A DNA stretch of 9,903 nt, from contig CAIOSU010000208.1 of NCBI GenBank assembly GCA_903861055.1, positions 1 to 9,903 on the forward strand, given 5' to 3'. Positions 1 through 5,040 of the stretch are shown piece by piece. The position numbers were made by a program, and so were the translations under genes. This DNA comes from an uncultured bacterium (lineage in GTDB: Bacteria > Bacteroidota > Bacteroidia > Chitinophagales > CAIOSU01). Within the stretch, counting starts at the first letter, position 1. The number at the start of each line of letters is the position of its first letter. The notes under the pieces are model-generated. The model made no database searches. It saw only the letters and a list, made by a program, of their open reading frames with translations, and was not told where the DNA came from.

Positions 1-75
1 CGGATGGTTCGGCTCCGCTCACCATGACACGACAACTAGGGTGCGACATTAATAAAACCCACAACCCACAACAAA
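1..75. other. Gene-free left edge of the window
   Basis: No supported coding region is visible here. The stretch lies beyond the ndk terminator. Its first 45 or so bases are GC-richer than the AC-rich DNA after them, and resemble the tail of a dispersed intergenic repeat or of a neighbouring gene. Neither can be decided without the sequence to the left. Confidence 0.3.
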
Positions 76-105
76 AAAGGCCCAAAGCATACGCTTAGGG
101 CCTTT
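70..105 (-). terminator. Intrinsic terminator of ndk
   Basis: Read on the minus strand, the arm AAAGGCCC (98-105), one unpaired T, AAGC, the loop GTAT, GCTT, one unpaired T and GGGCCTTT (76-83) form a hairpin. It has 12 base pairs interrupted by one T:T mismatch, and the right arm runs on into six Ts (73-78 region). This is the classic rho-independent layout. It starts about 30 bases after the ndk stop codon. The plus strand has no T tract beyond the stem, so termination is predicted for ndk only. Confidence 0.85.
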
Positions 106-133
106 CGAATATTTCAGTGAAACAGTTCCTAAA

Positions 134-553
134 TTAAGGACGCTCCAATTGGCTGAAGAAGAAGTTGCCTTCGATAGCAGCATTCTCGTCAGAATCAGAA
201 CCGTGAACCGCGTTAGCTTCGATGCTTTTGGCAAACAAGTTGCGGATAGTGCCCGCTTCAGCTTTAGCTGGGTCGGTAGCACCGATAAGTTTACGGAAAT
301 CTTCCATAGCGTTATCTTTCTCCAAAATTGCCGCAACGATAGGGCCAGAAGACATAAAGTCAACCAACTCGCCATAAAAGCCGCGCTCTTTGTGCACTTC
401 GTAAAATTTGCCAGCCGACTCTTTGGTTAGTTGGGTGTATTTAAGGGCAACGATGCGGAAACCAGCTTCGTTGATTTTCGCCAAAATTGGGCCGATGTAG
501 TTGTTAGCAACCGCATCAGGTTTAATCATGGTAAAGGTGTATTTTCCAGCCAT
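134..553 (-). CDS. ndk: Nucleoside diphosphate kinase
   Basis: The enzyme transfers the gamma-phosphate from ATP to other (deoxy)nucleoside diphosphates through a phosphohistidine intermediate, balancing cytoplasmic NTP pools. The 139-residue product has the usual bacterial length. It shows the N-terminal TFTMIKPDAV block (Lys11), the RGFYGELVDFM segment (57-67), and the active-site stretch NAVHGSDS with catalytic His117, the same number as in the E. coli enzyme. The start at 553 (MAGKYTF) is chosen because it begins at the conserved beta strand. An in-frame upstream start at 595 would add a non-conserved 14-residue leader. The gene is monocistronic: a strong terminator lies just downstream and nrnA diverges upstream. 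All key residues are intact, and the function is established family knowledge. Confidence 0.97.
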   Translation of the reverse strand: MAGKYTFTMIKPDAVANNYIGPILAKINEAGFRIVALKYTQLTKESAGKFYEVHKERGFYGELVDFMSSGPIVAAILEKDNAMEDFRKLIGATDPAKAEAGTIRNLFAKSIEANAVHGSDSDENAAIEGNFFFSQLERP

Positions 554-582
554 AACAGTATGAAATGTTTTATATTGAGCCG

Positions 583-628
583 CAAAAATAGCCATTCCGC
601 AAACATAAACTACAATGCAGAGGCAAAA
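583..628 (-). promoter_or_regulatory. Candidate ndk promoter(s), Bacteroidota type
   Basis: On the minus strand two exact TAnnTTTG -7 boxes lie upstream of ndk: TATTTTTG (583-590), with TTG 22 bases upstream (613-615), and TATGTTTG (600-607), with TTTTG 16 bases upstream (624-628). The spacing of the first fits the 17-23 range reported for this phylum, while the second is slightly short. Predicted leaders would be roughly 20 and 40 bases. This is a motif match only. Confidence 0.45.
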
Positions 629-635
629 GTTTTGC
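623..635. promoter_or_regulatory. 13-base perfect palindrome between ndk and nrnA
   Basis: GCAAAA-G-TTTTGC is a perfect 13-base inverted repeat lying between the two divergent starts. It places a TTTTG -33-like element on both strands, and could be an operator or a chance pairing of two promoter elements. No matching -7 box was found for nrnA on the plus strand. Confidence 0.3.
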
Positions 636-665
636 GGCGTAACGAAAATTTAGCAGTTTCGCCCT

Positions 666-1682
666 ATGCCGTTAATGTCCCACTTAGAAGAGCTGAAGGA
701 GTTTTTATCGCAACCCCGCCGTATAGTTATTACCTCGCACACCAACCCCGATGGCGATGCCATGGGTTCGTCGTTGGCGCTATACAACTATCTGCTACCC
801 CTTGGGCATAAGGTAAGTGTAATAGTACCGAGCAACTACCCTGATTTTTTGAAATGGATGCCCGGCGACCAGAAGGTTTATATCTATCCGTACCAAGTAA
901 CCGAATCGCAGCGATTGATAGGGGAGGCGGAGTTGATTTTTTGTCTGGACTATAATGCCCTAAACCGTATAGGCGATGTAGGCACCCATGTGGCTGCCAA
1001 CCCTTGCCCAAAAGTGTTGATTGATCACCATTTGTTTCCGGATGATTTTGCCCACTATGTGCTGCACTTGGTGGAGGCCAGTAGTACTGCCGAGTTGGTG
1101 TATGAGTTTTTGGAGCAACTAGGCGCTGCCAATAAAGTAACCACCGATATTGCTACTTGCCTTTATGTAGGCATCCTTACCGATACGGGCGGATTTCAAT
1201 ACCCCAATACCAGTGCGCGGGTGCATCGCATAGTTGCGCACTTGATGGATGCGGGCATTGACCACAACAAGATATACCGTGACGTATTCAATAGTTTCAA
1301 CGAAATGCGCCTGCGCCTGTTTGGCTACAGCATTACCGAAAAACTGAAAATATACCCAGAGTACAAGGCCGCCATGATAAGCCTAAATAAAGAAGAGTTG
1401 CAGCGTTTCCAGGTGCGCTCCGGCGATACGGAAGGCATTGTAAACTACCCATTGAAAATACAAGGCATCAACTTTGCCGCCTTTATTGTTGACCGTACCG
1501 AGGCCATTAAACTATCGTTTAGGTCGGTTGGGCAGTTTGATGTAAACCAATTTAGCCGAAAATACTTCAACGGCGGCGGCCACATGAATGCAGCTGGCGG
1601 CATGACCAAAATGACCCTCGAAGAGACCATCGCCAAATTTGAGCAGGTATTGCCCGAGTTTAAGGAGCAGTTGCTTTACTAG
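666..1682 (+). CDS. nrnA: DHH-family oligoribonuclease / pAp phosphatase (NrnA-like)
   Basis: Proteins of this family degrade 2-5-nucleotide RNA fragments and dephosphorylate 3'-phosphoadenosine 5'-phosphate in the cytoplasm, using a two-metal centre. The 338-residue product has the full architecture. The DHH domain has SHTNPDGDAMGSS (24-36; metal ligands His25, Asp29, Asp31), CLDYN (93-97; Asp95), the signature IDHH (119-122), and GILTDTGGFQY (169-179; Asp173). The C-terminal DHHA1 domain carries FNGGGHMNAAGG (301-312). All metal-binding residues are present. Two starts are possible: ATG at 666 and ATG at 675 (three residues shorter). No ribosome-binding site separates them, and 675 puts the first Met directly before the SHLEEL helix. 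It is divergent from ndk and followed by a repeat-rich gap, so it is probably transcribed alone. NrnA is inferred from domain order; RecJ-like single-strand exonucleases are much longer. Confidence 0.92.
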   Translation: MPLMSHLEELKEFLSQPRRIVITSHTNPDGDAMGSSLALYNYLLPLGHKVSVIVPSNYPDFLKWMPGDQKVYIYPYQVTESQRLIGEAELIFCLDYNALNRIGDVGTHVAANPCPKVLIDHHLFPDDFAHYVLHLVEASSTAELVYEFLEQLGAANKVTTDIATCLYVGILTDTGGFQYPNTSARVHRIVAHLMDAGIDHNKIYRDVFNSFNEMRLRLFGYSITEKLKIYPEYKAAMISLNKEELQRFQVRSGDTEGIVNYPLKIQGINFAAFIVDRTEAIKLSFRSVGQFDVNQFSRKYFNGGGHMNAAGGMTKMTLEETIAKFEQVLPEFKEQLLY

Positions 1683-1686
1683 GCTC

Positions 1687-1728
1687 AAGACACAAAACGG
1701 AAGACACAAGACACAAGATACAAGACAA
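1687..1728. repeat. Heptamer array A (about six 7-base units)
   Basis: Starting four bases after the nrnA stop codon, six consecutive in-phase heptamers can be read: AAGACAC, AAAACGG, AAGACAC, AAGACAC, AAGATAC, AAGACAA. Three are identical and two more differ by one base. It is AC-rich on the plus strand and not coding. Confidence 0.75.
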
Positions 1729-1745
1729 AAAATCAGAATACTGGC

Positions 1746-1806
1746 GCCCCAAAGGGGCACCATACTGCTAGCGTCGGGCACCGCCCGACGGCCGTAATGC
1801 ATTTCC
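1746..1806 (+). repeat. Double-hairpin repeat, copy 1 (direct)
   Basis: The first hairpin is GCCCC-AAA-GGGGC (1746-1758) and the second is CGTCGGGC-ACC-GCCCGACG (1772-1790). An 18-base spacer separates the inner GGGG from the following GGGC. The tail CGTAATGCATTTCC follows. The 59 bases at 1748-1806 match copy 2 at 55 of 59 positions. There is no T tract, so a simple terminator is unlikely. Confidence 0.85.
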
Positions 1807-1845
1807 TGTAATGGTTTTGATTTTCATCCTGTTTTATCATTCCGT

Positions 1846-1904
1846 CCCAAAGGGGCACCATACTACTAGCGTCGGGCACCGCCCGACGTACGTAATGCGT
1901 TTCC
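1846..1904 (+). repeat. Double-hairpin repeat, copy 2 (direct)
   Basis: This is a direct repeat of copy 1 with four differences in 59 bases: one in the spacer, a two-base change GC to TA just after the second hairpin, and one in the tail. Both hairpins are kept: CCC-AAA-GGGG with its first pairs reduced, and CGTCGGGC-ACC-GCCCGACG at 1870-1888. It is separated from copy 1 by about 39 unrelated bases. Confidence 0.85.
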
Positions 1905-2004
1905 GGGACCACAATTTGTTATAGGGCGGTGCCCTATTCTATAATTATCAGACCCCGTTGGGGTCATCAGTATTGTGCATTTGCGTTTCCGGAAACACAA
2001 TTGG
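1896..2004. repeat. 23-base direct repeats flanking the inverted copy
   Basis: A 23-base motif beginning TGCGTTTCCGG occurs at 1896-1918 and again at 1982-2004, with 20 of 23 positions identical. The pair brackets double-hairpin copy 3. The second occurrence contains the palindrome GTTTCCGGAAAC (1985-1996). Confidence 0.6.
1921..1965 (-). repeat. Double-hairpin repeat, copy 3 (inverted and diverged)
   Basis: Read on the minus strand, GACCCC-AAC-GGGGTC (1951-1965) is followed after exactly 18 bases by the core GGGCACCGCCC within ATAGGGC-ACC-GCCCTAT (1921-1937). This is the same order, loop and spacing as copies 1 and 2. The spacer sequence is unrelated, but the outer stem bases have changed in pairs (CGTC/GACG to ATA/TAT). 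Homology is inferred from architecture and the shared core. Confidence 0.65.
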
Positions 2005-2020
2005 ACTCGCTAAAATGCCA

Positions 2021-2051
2021 ACAACAAAAACGGCTACCCAATGGCAGCCGT
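2021..2051 (-). terminator. Intrinsic terminator of the prolyl isomerase gene
   Basis: On the minus strand ACGGCTGCC, the loop ATTG and GGTAGCCGT form a 9-base-pair stem with one G-U wobble (2030-2051), followed directly by TTTTTGTTGTTG. It lies about 33 bases after the isomerase stop codon. On the plus strand the wobble becomes an A:C mismatch and there is no T tract, so it is oriented for the minus-strand gene. Confidence 0.75.
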
Positions 2052-2063
2052 CTCTATAACATC

Positions 2064-2086
2064 TAGTCACTAGTCACTAATCACTA
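2064..2086. repeat. Heptamer array B (three units) overlapping a stop codon
   Basis: TAGTCAC, TAGTCAC and TAATCAC run in tandem with a 7-base period and end in TA. The TAG stop codon of the minus-strand prolyl isomerase (2084-2086) lies at the array's edge, so the array sits between the gene end and its terminator. Confidence 0.65.
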
Positions 2087-2698
2087 TTTCTTCAATTCTT
2101 CAAACGTTTTAGCAGCATCAAACTTCTTGGCGTCTTTACCTACACGAATGATGGTAAGGGTTTCGATTTTATCGCCGTTGCCGATGGCATTTACTACATC
2201 TTGGCCTTCCAATACATGACCAAACACGGTGTGTTTGCCATCCAACCAAGGGGTTGCCACGTGCGTAATAAAGAACTGGCTACCATTGGTGCCTTTACCA
2301 GCATTGGCCATCGAAAGGATGCCTGGGCCGGTGTGCTTCAAGGTATCTACAATCTCGTCTTTAAATTTATAACCAGGGCCACCCATGCCGCTGCCCAGTG
2401 GGTCGCCACCTTGAATCATAAAGTTTGGTATCACGCGATGGAAAATCAAACCATCGTAAAACGGCGTACCTAAAGGCTTTGCATCGTTTTTAATGTCACC
2501 TTCGGCAAGGCCAACAAAGTTTGCCACCGTAAGCGGGGTAGCTTCAAACTCCAACTTCAATAAAATAATGCCTTTGTTGGTTTTCATTTCGGCATATAGG
2601 CCATCTTCCATGTCTTTGTATTTGTTTTTTTGAGCAGTTGCCGAAAGGCTAATCAATACTACCAGCATCAAGCTGAGTAGGCGCATACTGTTTTTCAT
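2084..2698 (-). CDS. Exported cyclophilin-type peptidyl-prolyl cis-trans isomerase
   Basis: The enzyme catalyses isomerisation of X-Pro peptide bonds during folding, here most likely in the periplasm. The 204-residue protein begins with a signal peptide (MKNSMRLLSL, then a hydrophobic run to about residue 19 ending SATAQ, with probable cleavage near 22-23). No lipobox cysteine follows. The cyclophilin core spans about 33-190. It shows FHRVIPNFMIQGGDP (86-100; catalytic Arg88, Phe93, Gln96), GILSMANAGKGTNGSQFF (126-143) and WLDGKHTVFGHV (151-162; Trp151 of the binding pocket and His156). The ATG at 2698 is chosen because it starts the signal peptide; the longer frame from 2737 begins at a TTG and overlaps the upstream gene's end. 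It lies 32 bases downstream of the putative outer-membrane protein gene on the same strand, and may share its transcript or use its own TATATTTG box. Confidence 0.93.
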   Translation of the reverse strand: MKNSMRLLSLMLVVLISLSATAQKNKYKDMEDGLYAEMKTNKGIILLKLEFEATPLTVANFVGLAEGDIKNDAKPLGTPFYDGLIFHRVIPNFMIQGGDPLGSGMGGPGYKFKDEIVDTLKHTGPGILSMANAGKGTNGSQFFITHVATPWLDGKHTVFGHVLEGQDVVNAIGNGDKIETLTIIRVGKDAKKFDAAKTFEELKK

Positions 2699-2721
2699 GT
2701 TTATAGTTTGTTTAACGAAGG

Positions 2722-2729
2722 CAAATATA
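2722..2729 (-). promoter_or_regulatory. Candidate -7 box for the prolyl isomerase gene
   Basis: TATATTTG on the minus strand is an exact TAnnTTTG match in the 32-base gap before the isomerase start, giving a predicted leader of about 17 bases. No TTG with 17-23 spacing was seen upstream, so this half-site is weak evidence for separate transcription. Confidence 0.35.
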
Positions 2730-2730
2730 A

Positions 2731-3396
2731 TCACCAAGTTCCAATTGGAGCGAATGGGTTACCAACTCCACTACCAAATCCGGTGCCAAAGTTGTTATTA
2801 CCAAAGCCAGGGTTGTTGCGGTATGGGTTGTAAGGCATGTTGCCACGGCTTATTTGCACCTGCGCGCCAATAGAGGCCTTGTCGTTTATTTTGTACCAAA
2901 AGCCACCGCTTACGCCGTAGTTATTTAGGTTATAAGTTTGCGGGTTTAGGCCAGGCACATTTAGGCTAGCCGTGTTGGCAAATAAGCTACCGGTAAGGGT
3001 CAGTTTTTCGTTTACGGCATATTCGCCGCCTACAAACATGCTGGTTTGCATGCGTGGGCGCATCAGCATAATGCTGCTGCCGCTTTCGGGGCTGTTGTAC
3101 GTGAATGGGTTGTTTAGGCTGTTGTATTGAAGCGCAACGCCGCCAAACACGGTAAACTTATCCGTTACTTGAAACGAAAGGGTAGGAGCGATAAAGTGCC
3201 CCATCGATGCCCCTTGGTTACTGCCAAAACTAACACTGCTGCCCATGCTCACGCCAAAATGCAGGCGGTCTTTTATAGGCTTTTTGGCCAAGCCATCGGG
3301 CATAGTGATGGTATCGTTGTCGCCATAGCCCTTGCTTTGCGCTTGGGCAGTAGCCAAGCTACCTACCAAAAACAATAAGAGTAAAAGGTTTCTCAT
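2731..3396 (-). CDS. Putative secreted/outer-membrane beta-barrel-like protein
   Basis: No named family was recognised. The 221-residue product has a clear signal peptide (MRNLLLLLFLVGSLATAQAQ, probable cleavage after the second Ala-Gln). About residues 44-185 alternate short strands with glycine and serine turns. Examples are FGVSMGSSVSFGS, PTLSFQVTDKFTVFGGVALQY, FVGGEYAVNEKLTLTGSLFA and GVSGGFWYKINDKASIGAQVQI. This resembles a small outer-membrane barrel with amphipathic strands. The last 35 or so residues are low-complexity, rich in Asn, Gly, Phe and Pro, and end in Trp. The ATG at 3396 is preferred over one at 3414, because a -7 box at 3421-3428 would start transcription near 3415, and because it starts the signal peptide directly. 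The prolyl isomerase follows 32 bases downstream, which fits envelope-protein folding but proves nothing. Barrel topology is inferred from sequence pattern alone. Confidence 0.7.
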   Translation of the reverse strand: MRNLLLLLFLVGSLATAQAQSKGYGDNDTITMPDGLAKKPIKDRLHFGVSMGSSVSFGSNQGASMGHFIAPTLSFQVTDKFTVFGGVALQYNSLNNPFTYNSPESGSSIMLMRPRMQTSMFVGGEYAVNEKLTLTGSLFANTASLNVPGLNPQTYNLNNYGVSGGFWYKINDKASIGAQVQISRGNMPYNPYRNNPGFGNNNFGTGFGSGVGNPFAPIGTW

Positions 3397-3420
3397 ATAG
3401 CCGGTGTTCCGCATTGTTAT

Positions 3421-3428
3421 CAAAGATA
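3421..3428 (-). promoter_or_regulatory. Candidate -7 box for the putative outer-membrane protein gene
   Basis: TATCTTTG on the minus strand matches TAnnTTTG exactly. It would place the transcript start near 3415 and leave a leader of about 18 bases before ATG 3396. It would exclude the alternative ATG at 3414. No good -33 TTG was found at the expected distance. Confidence 0.45.
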
Positions 3429-3551
3429 ACGAATTTCGGAATTGAATGTTGCAGGGTGGGTGGTGTGAAGAGATGTTAAAGTGGGGGGATGTGCAGGCGT
3501 TTTGTTGTGTGATAAAACGAGAAAACCTTTTAATTCGATCATCGTTACACC

Positions 3552-3589
3552 TGTACATTGGTACATCAAGCCAAATTTATTAACTTGGC
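3552..3589 (+). promoter_or_regulatory. Candidate promoter and operator of the beta-oxidation genes
   Basis: TTG (3558-3560), a 20-base spacer and TAACTTGG (3581-3588; one mismatch to TAnnTTTG) form a candidate promoter with a leader of about 25 bases. Two inverted repeats overlap it. TGTAC-ATTG-GTACA (3552-3565) covers the -33 element. A 20-base imperfect palindrome (3570-3589, GCCAA...TTGGC, 8 of 10 pairs matching) covers the -7 box. A repressor bound at the latter would block the promoter. This is inference from layout; no regulator is identified. Confidence 0.35.
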
Positions 3590-3619
3590 ACTTCTCAATT
3601 TAAGAACAGGATAATACAC

Positions 3620-4906
3620 ATGGCGCTTAGCAAAAACATCGTTTACGTGGATGGGGTGCGTACCCCGTTTCTGCGTAGCAATACGGATTATAACGATTTA
3701 ATGTCGTATCAGCTCGGCAGCTTTGCCATTAAAGGCTTGATGGACAAAACGGGCCTAGACCCAAATAAGGTGGATCGCGTGATAATGGGCACTACCATCA
3801 GCAACGTGAAGACGGGCAACGTGGCTCGCGAAGCGGCGCTATCGGCTGGCCTGCCCAACAAGGTTGCTTGCCATACCGTTACCCAAGCCTGCATTAGTGC
3901 CAACCAAGCCATTACCAGTGGGGTGGAGCAGATTTTGGCTGGACAGGCCGAAGTGATTATTGCTGGCGGTACCGATTGCATCAGCGATGCGCCGATCCTG
4001 TTCAATAAGCCAATGCGCAAAAAGCTGATGGCTGCCCAAAAGCTGAAAGGCATTGGTGAATATTTGAAATTCGCTTCCACCCTTGGTTTTAAAGATTTTG
4101 TGCCTGAAGCACCTGCTGTAGCCGAATATACAACTGGCCGCACCATGGGAATGGATTGTGAGCTACTAGCTGCCCGCTATGGAGTCACCCGCGAAGAACA
4201 GGATGAGTTTGCGGTGCGTAGCCACCAAATGGCCCACCAAGCCCACGAAAATGGCTTATTGAAAGAAGAATTGCTTTCAGTGAGTTTCCCACCGAAGTTT
4301 AACGTAGTTGACCGCGACAATGGGGTGCGCGGCGATACCAAATATGATAAGATTAGCAAACTAAAACCTGCTTTCAGTAAGCCGCACGGTACCATCACGG
4401 CTGCTAATGCGTCTTTTCTTACGGATGGTGCCACGGCATCGTTGATAATGAGTGAGGATAAAGCCAAAGAGCTTGGACTTAAACCTAAAGCCTACATACG
4501 CGAGTATGCCTACAGCGCTGGCGATTTGGACGAAGAACTATTGCTGGGCCCAACCTATGCGGTAAGCATGGTATTGGCTAAAGCTGGATTGACGCTGGCG
4601 GATATGGACGTAATCGAGTTTCACGAAGCGTTTGCAGGCCAAATATTGGCGAACGTAAAATGCTTGGCGAGCGATGAGTTTGCGCAAAAGAAACTCGGCA
4701 GAGACAAGGCCGTTGGCCAAATCAATATGGACAAGTTCAATAAATGGGGCGGTTCGTTGGCTATTGGTCACCCGTTTGGTGCCACTGGCTCGCGAATGTT
4801 AGCCTACACCGCCAACCGATTGATTAAGGAAGGTGGCCGCTATGGCCTATTTGCTGCTTGCGCCGCAGGAGCGCACGGGCATGCCATGATTATTGAGCGT
4901 TACTAG
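3620..4906 (+). CDS. fadI: Acetyl-CoA C-acyltransferase (FadI-like 3-ketoacyl-CoA thiolase)
   Basis: The enzyme cleaves 3-ketoacyl-CoA with free CoA to give acetyl-CoA and a chain two carbons shorter, the last step of the beta-oxidation cycle in the cytoplasm. The 428-residue length fits the FadI/mitochondrial-beta branch better than FadA (about 390). Visible are the nucleophile in TQACISANQA (Cys91), HEAF (335-338; His335), SLAIGHPFGATGSR (379-392; His384), and the C-terminal catalytic cysteine in AACAAG (Cys414). The loop after Cys414 reads GAHGHAM, where thiolases usually have a Gly-Gly pair. The long insert at about 130-180 is typical of the FadI type. An AGG lies nine bases before the ATG. 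The fused hydratase/dehydrogenase follows 134 bases downstream, the same order as E. coli fadI-fadJ. Acetoacetyl-CoA thiolase activity cannot be excluded. Confidence 0.9.
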   Translation: MALSKNIVYVDGVRTPFLRSNTDYNDLMSYQLGSFAIKGLMDKTGLDPNKVDRVIMGTTISNVKTGNVAREAALSAGLPNKVACHTVTQACISANQAITSGVEQILAGQAEVIIAGGTDCISDAPILFNKPMRKKLMAAQKLKGIGEYLKFASTLGFKDFVPEAPAVAEYTTGRTMGMDCELLAARYGVTREEQDEFAVRSHQMAHQAHENGLLKEELLSVSFPPKFNVVDRDNGVRGDTKYDKISKLKPAFSKPHGTITAANASFLTDGATASLIMSEDKAKELGLKPKAYIREYAYSAGDLDEELLLGPTYAVSMVLAKAGLTLADMDVIEFHEAFAGQILANVKCLASDEFAQKKLGRDKAVGQINMDKFNKWGGSLAIGHPFGATGSRMLAYTANRLIKEGGRYGLFAACAAGAHGHAMIIERY

Positions 4907-4908
4907 AT

Positions 4909-4997
4909 AATTTGATAATGAGGCAATTTGAAAATTTGAAAATGGCATTATAATTAAAGACCATTTTCAAATTGGCACACTTTCAAATTTTCAAATT
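4909..4997. repeat. TTTGAAAA inverted-repeat element, copy 1
   Basis: Two 37-base arms (4909-4945 and 4961-4997) are imperfect reverse complements of each other, around a 15-base centre. The inner 13 bases AATTTGAAAATGG pair perfectly with CCATTTTCAAATT. Within the left arm TTTG recurs at 4911, 4927 and 4935, that is at multiples of eight. The element begins two bases after the thiolase stop codon. Both arms match copy 2 at 9543-9627 at 34 of 37 positions. Confidence 0.85.
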
Positions 4998-5000
4998 CCT

Positions 5001-5031
5001 ACTTGATACTTGATACTCACTACTTGATACT
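5001..5031. repeat. Heptamer array C (four units) next to the fadJ start
   Basis: ACTTGAT, ACTTGAT, ACTCACT and ACTTGAT run in phase with a 7-base period, followed by a partial ACT. The array ends nine bases before the ATG of the fused hydratase/dehydrogenase gene and so occupies its ribosome-binding region. No purine-rich Shine-Dalgarno sequence is seen there. Confidence 0.75.
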
Positions 5032-5040
5032 AAAACCACC

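Noticed and set aside
49..375. Minus-strand 108-codon open frame
   Set aside because: It runs in another frame through ndk and its terminator. ndk has full family motifs, so this is a shadow.
431..811. Plus-strand 126-codon open frame across the ndk-nrnA gap
   Set aside because: It overlaps the 5' ends of two well-supported divergent genes and the promoter region, and shows no recognisable domain.
1746..1790. Hairpins read as an intrinsic terminator of nrnA
   Set aside because: The stems are GC-rich but no T tract follows on the plus strand, and the same unit recurs as a repeat.
1512..1802. Minus-strand 96-codon open frame (starting MHYGRRAVPDASSM)
   Set aside because: Its start lies in the hairpin repeat and its end runs antisense through nrnA. 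The translation reflects repeat DNA, not a conserved protein.
1687..2086. CRISPR array in the repeat-rich gap
   Set aside because: The repeats are palindromic and only three in number, with unequal distances and one inverted. The heptamers have no spacers, and no cas gene is present.
3397..3558. N-terminal extension of the putative outer-membrane protein frame
   Set aside because: The extension lacks protein-like character, would bury the signal peptide inside, and spans the candidate -7 box at 3421-3428.
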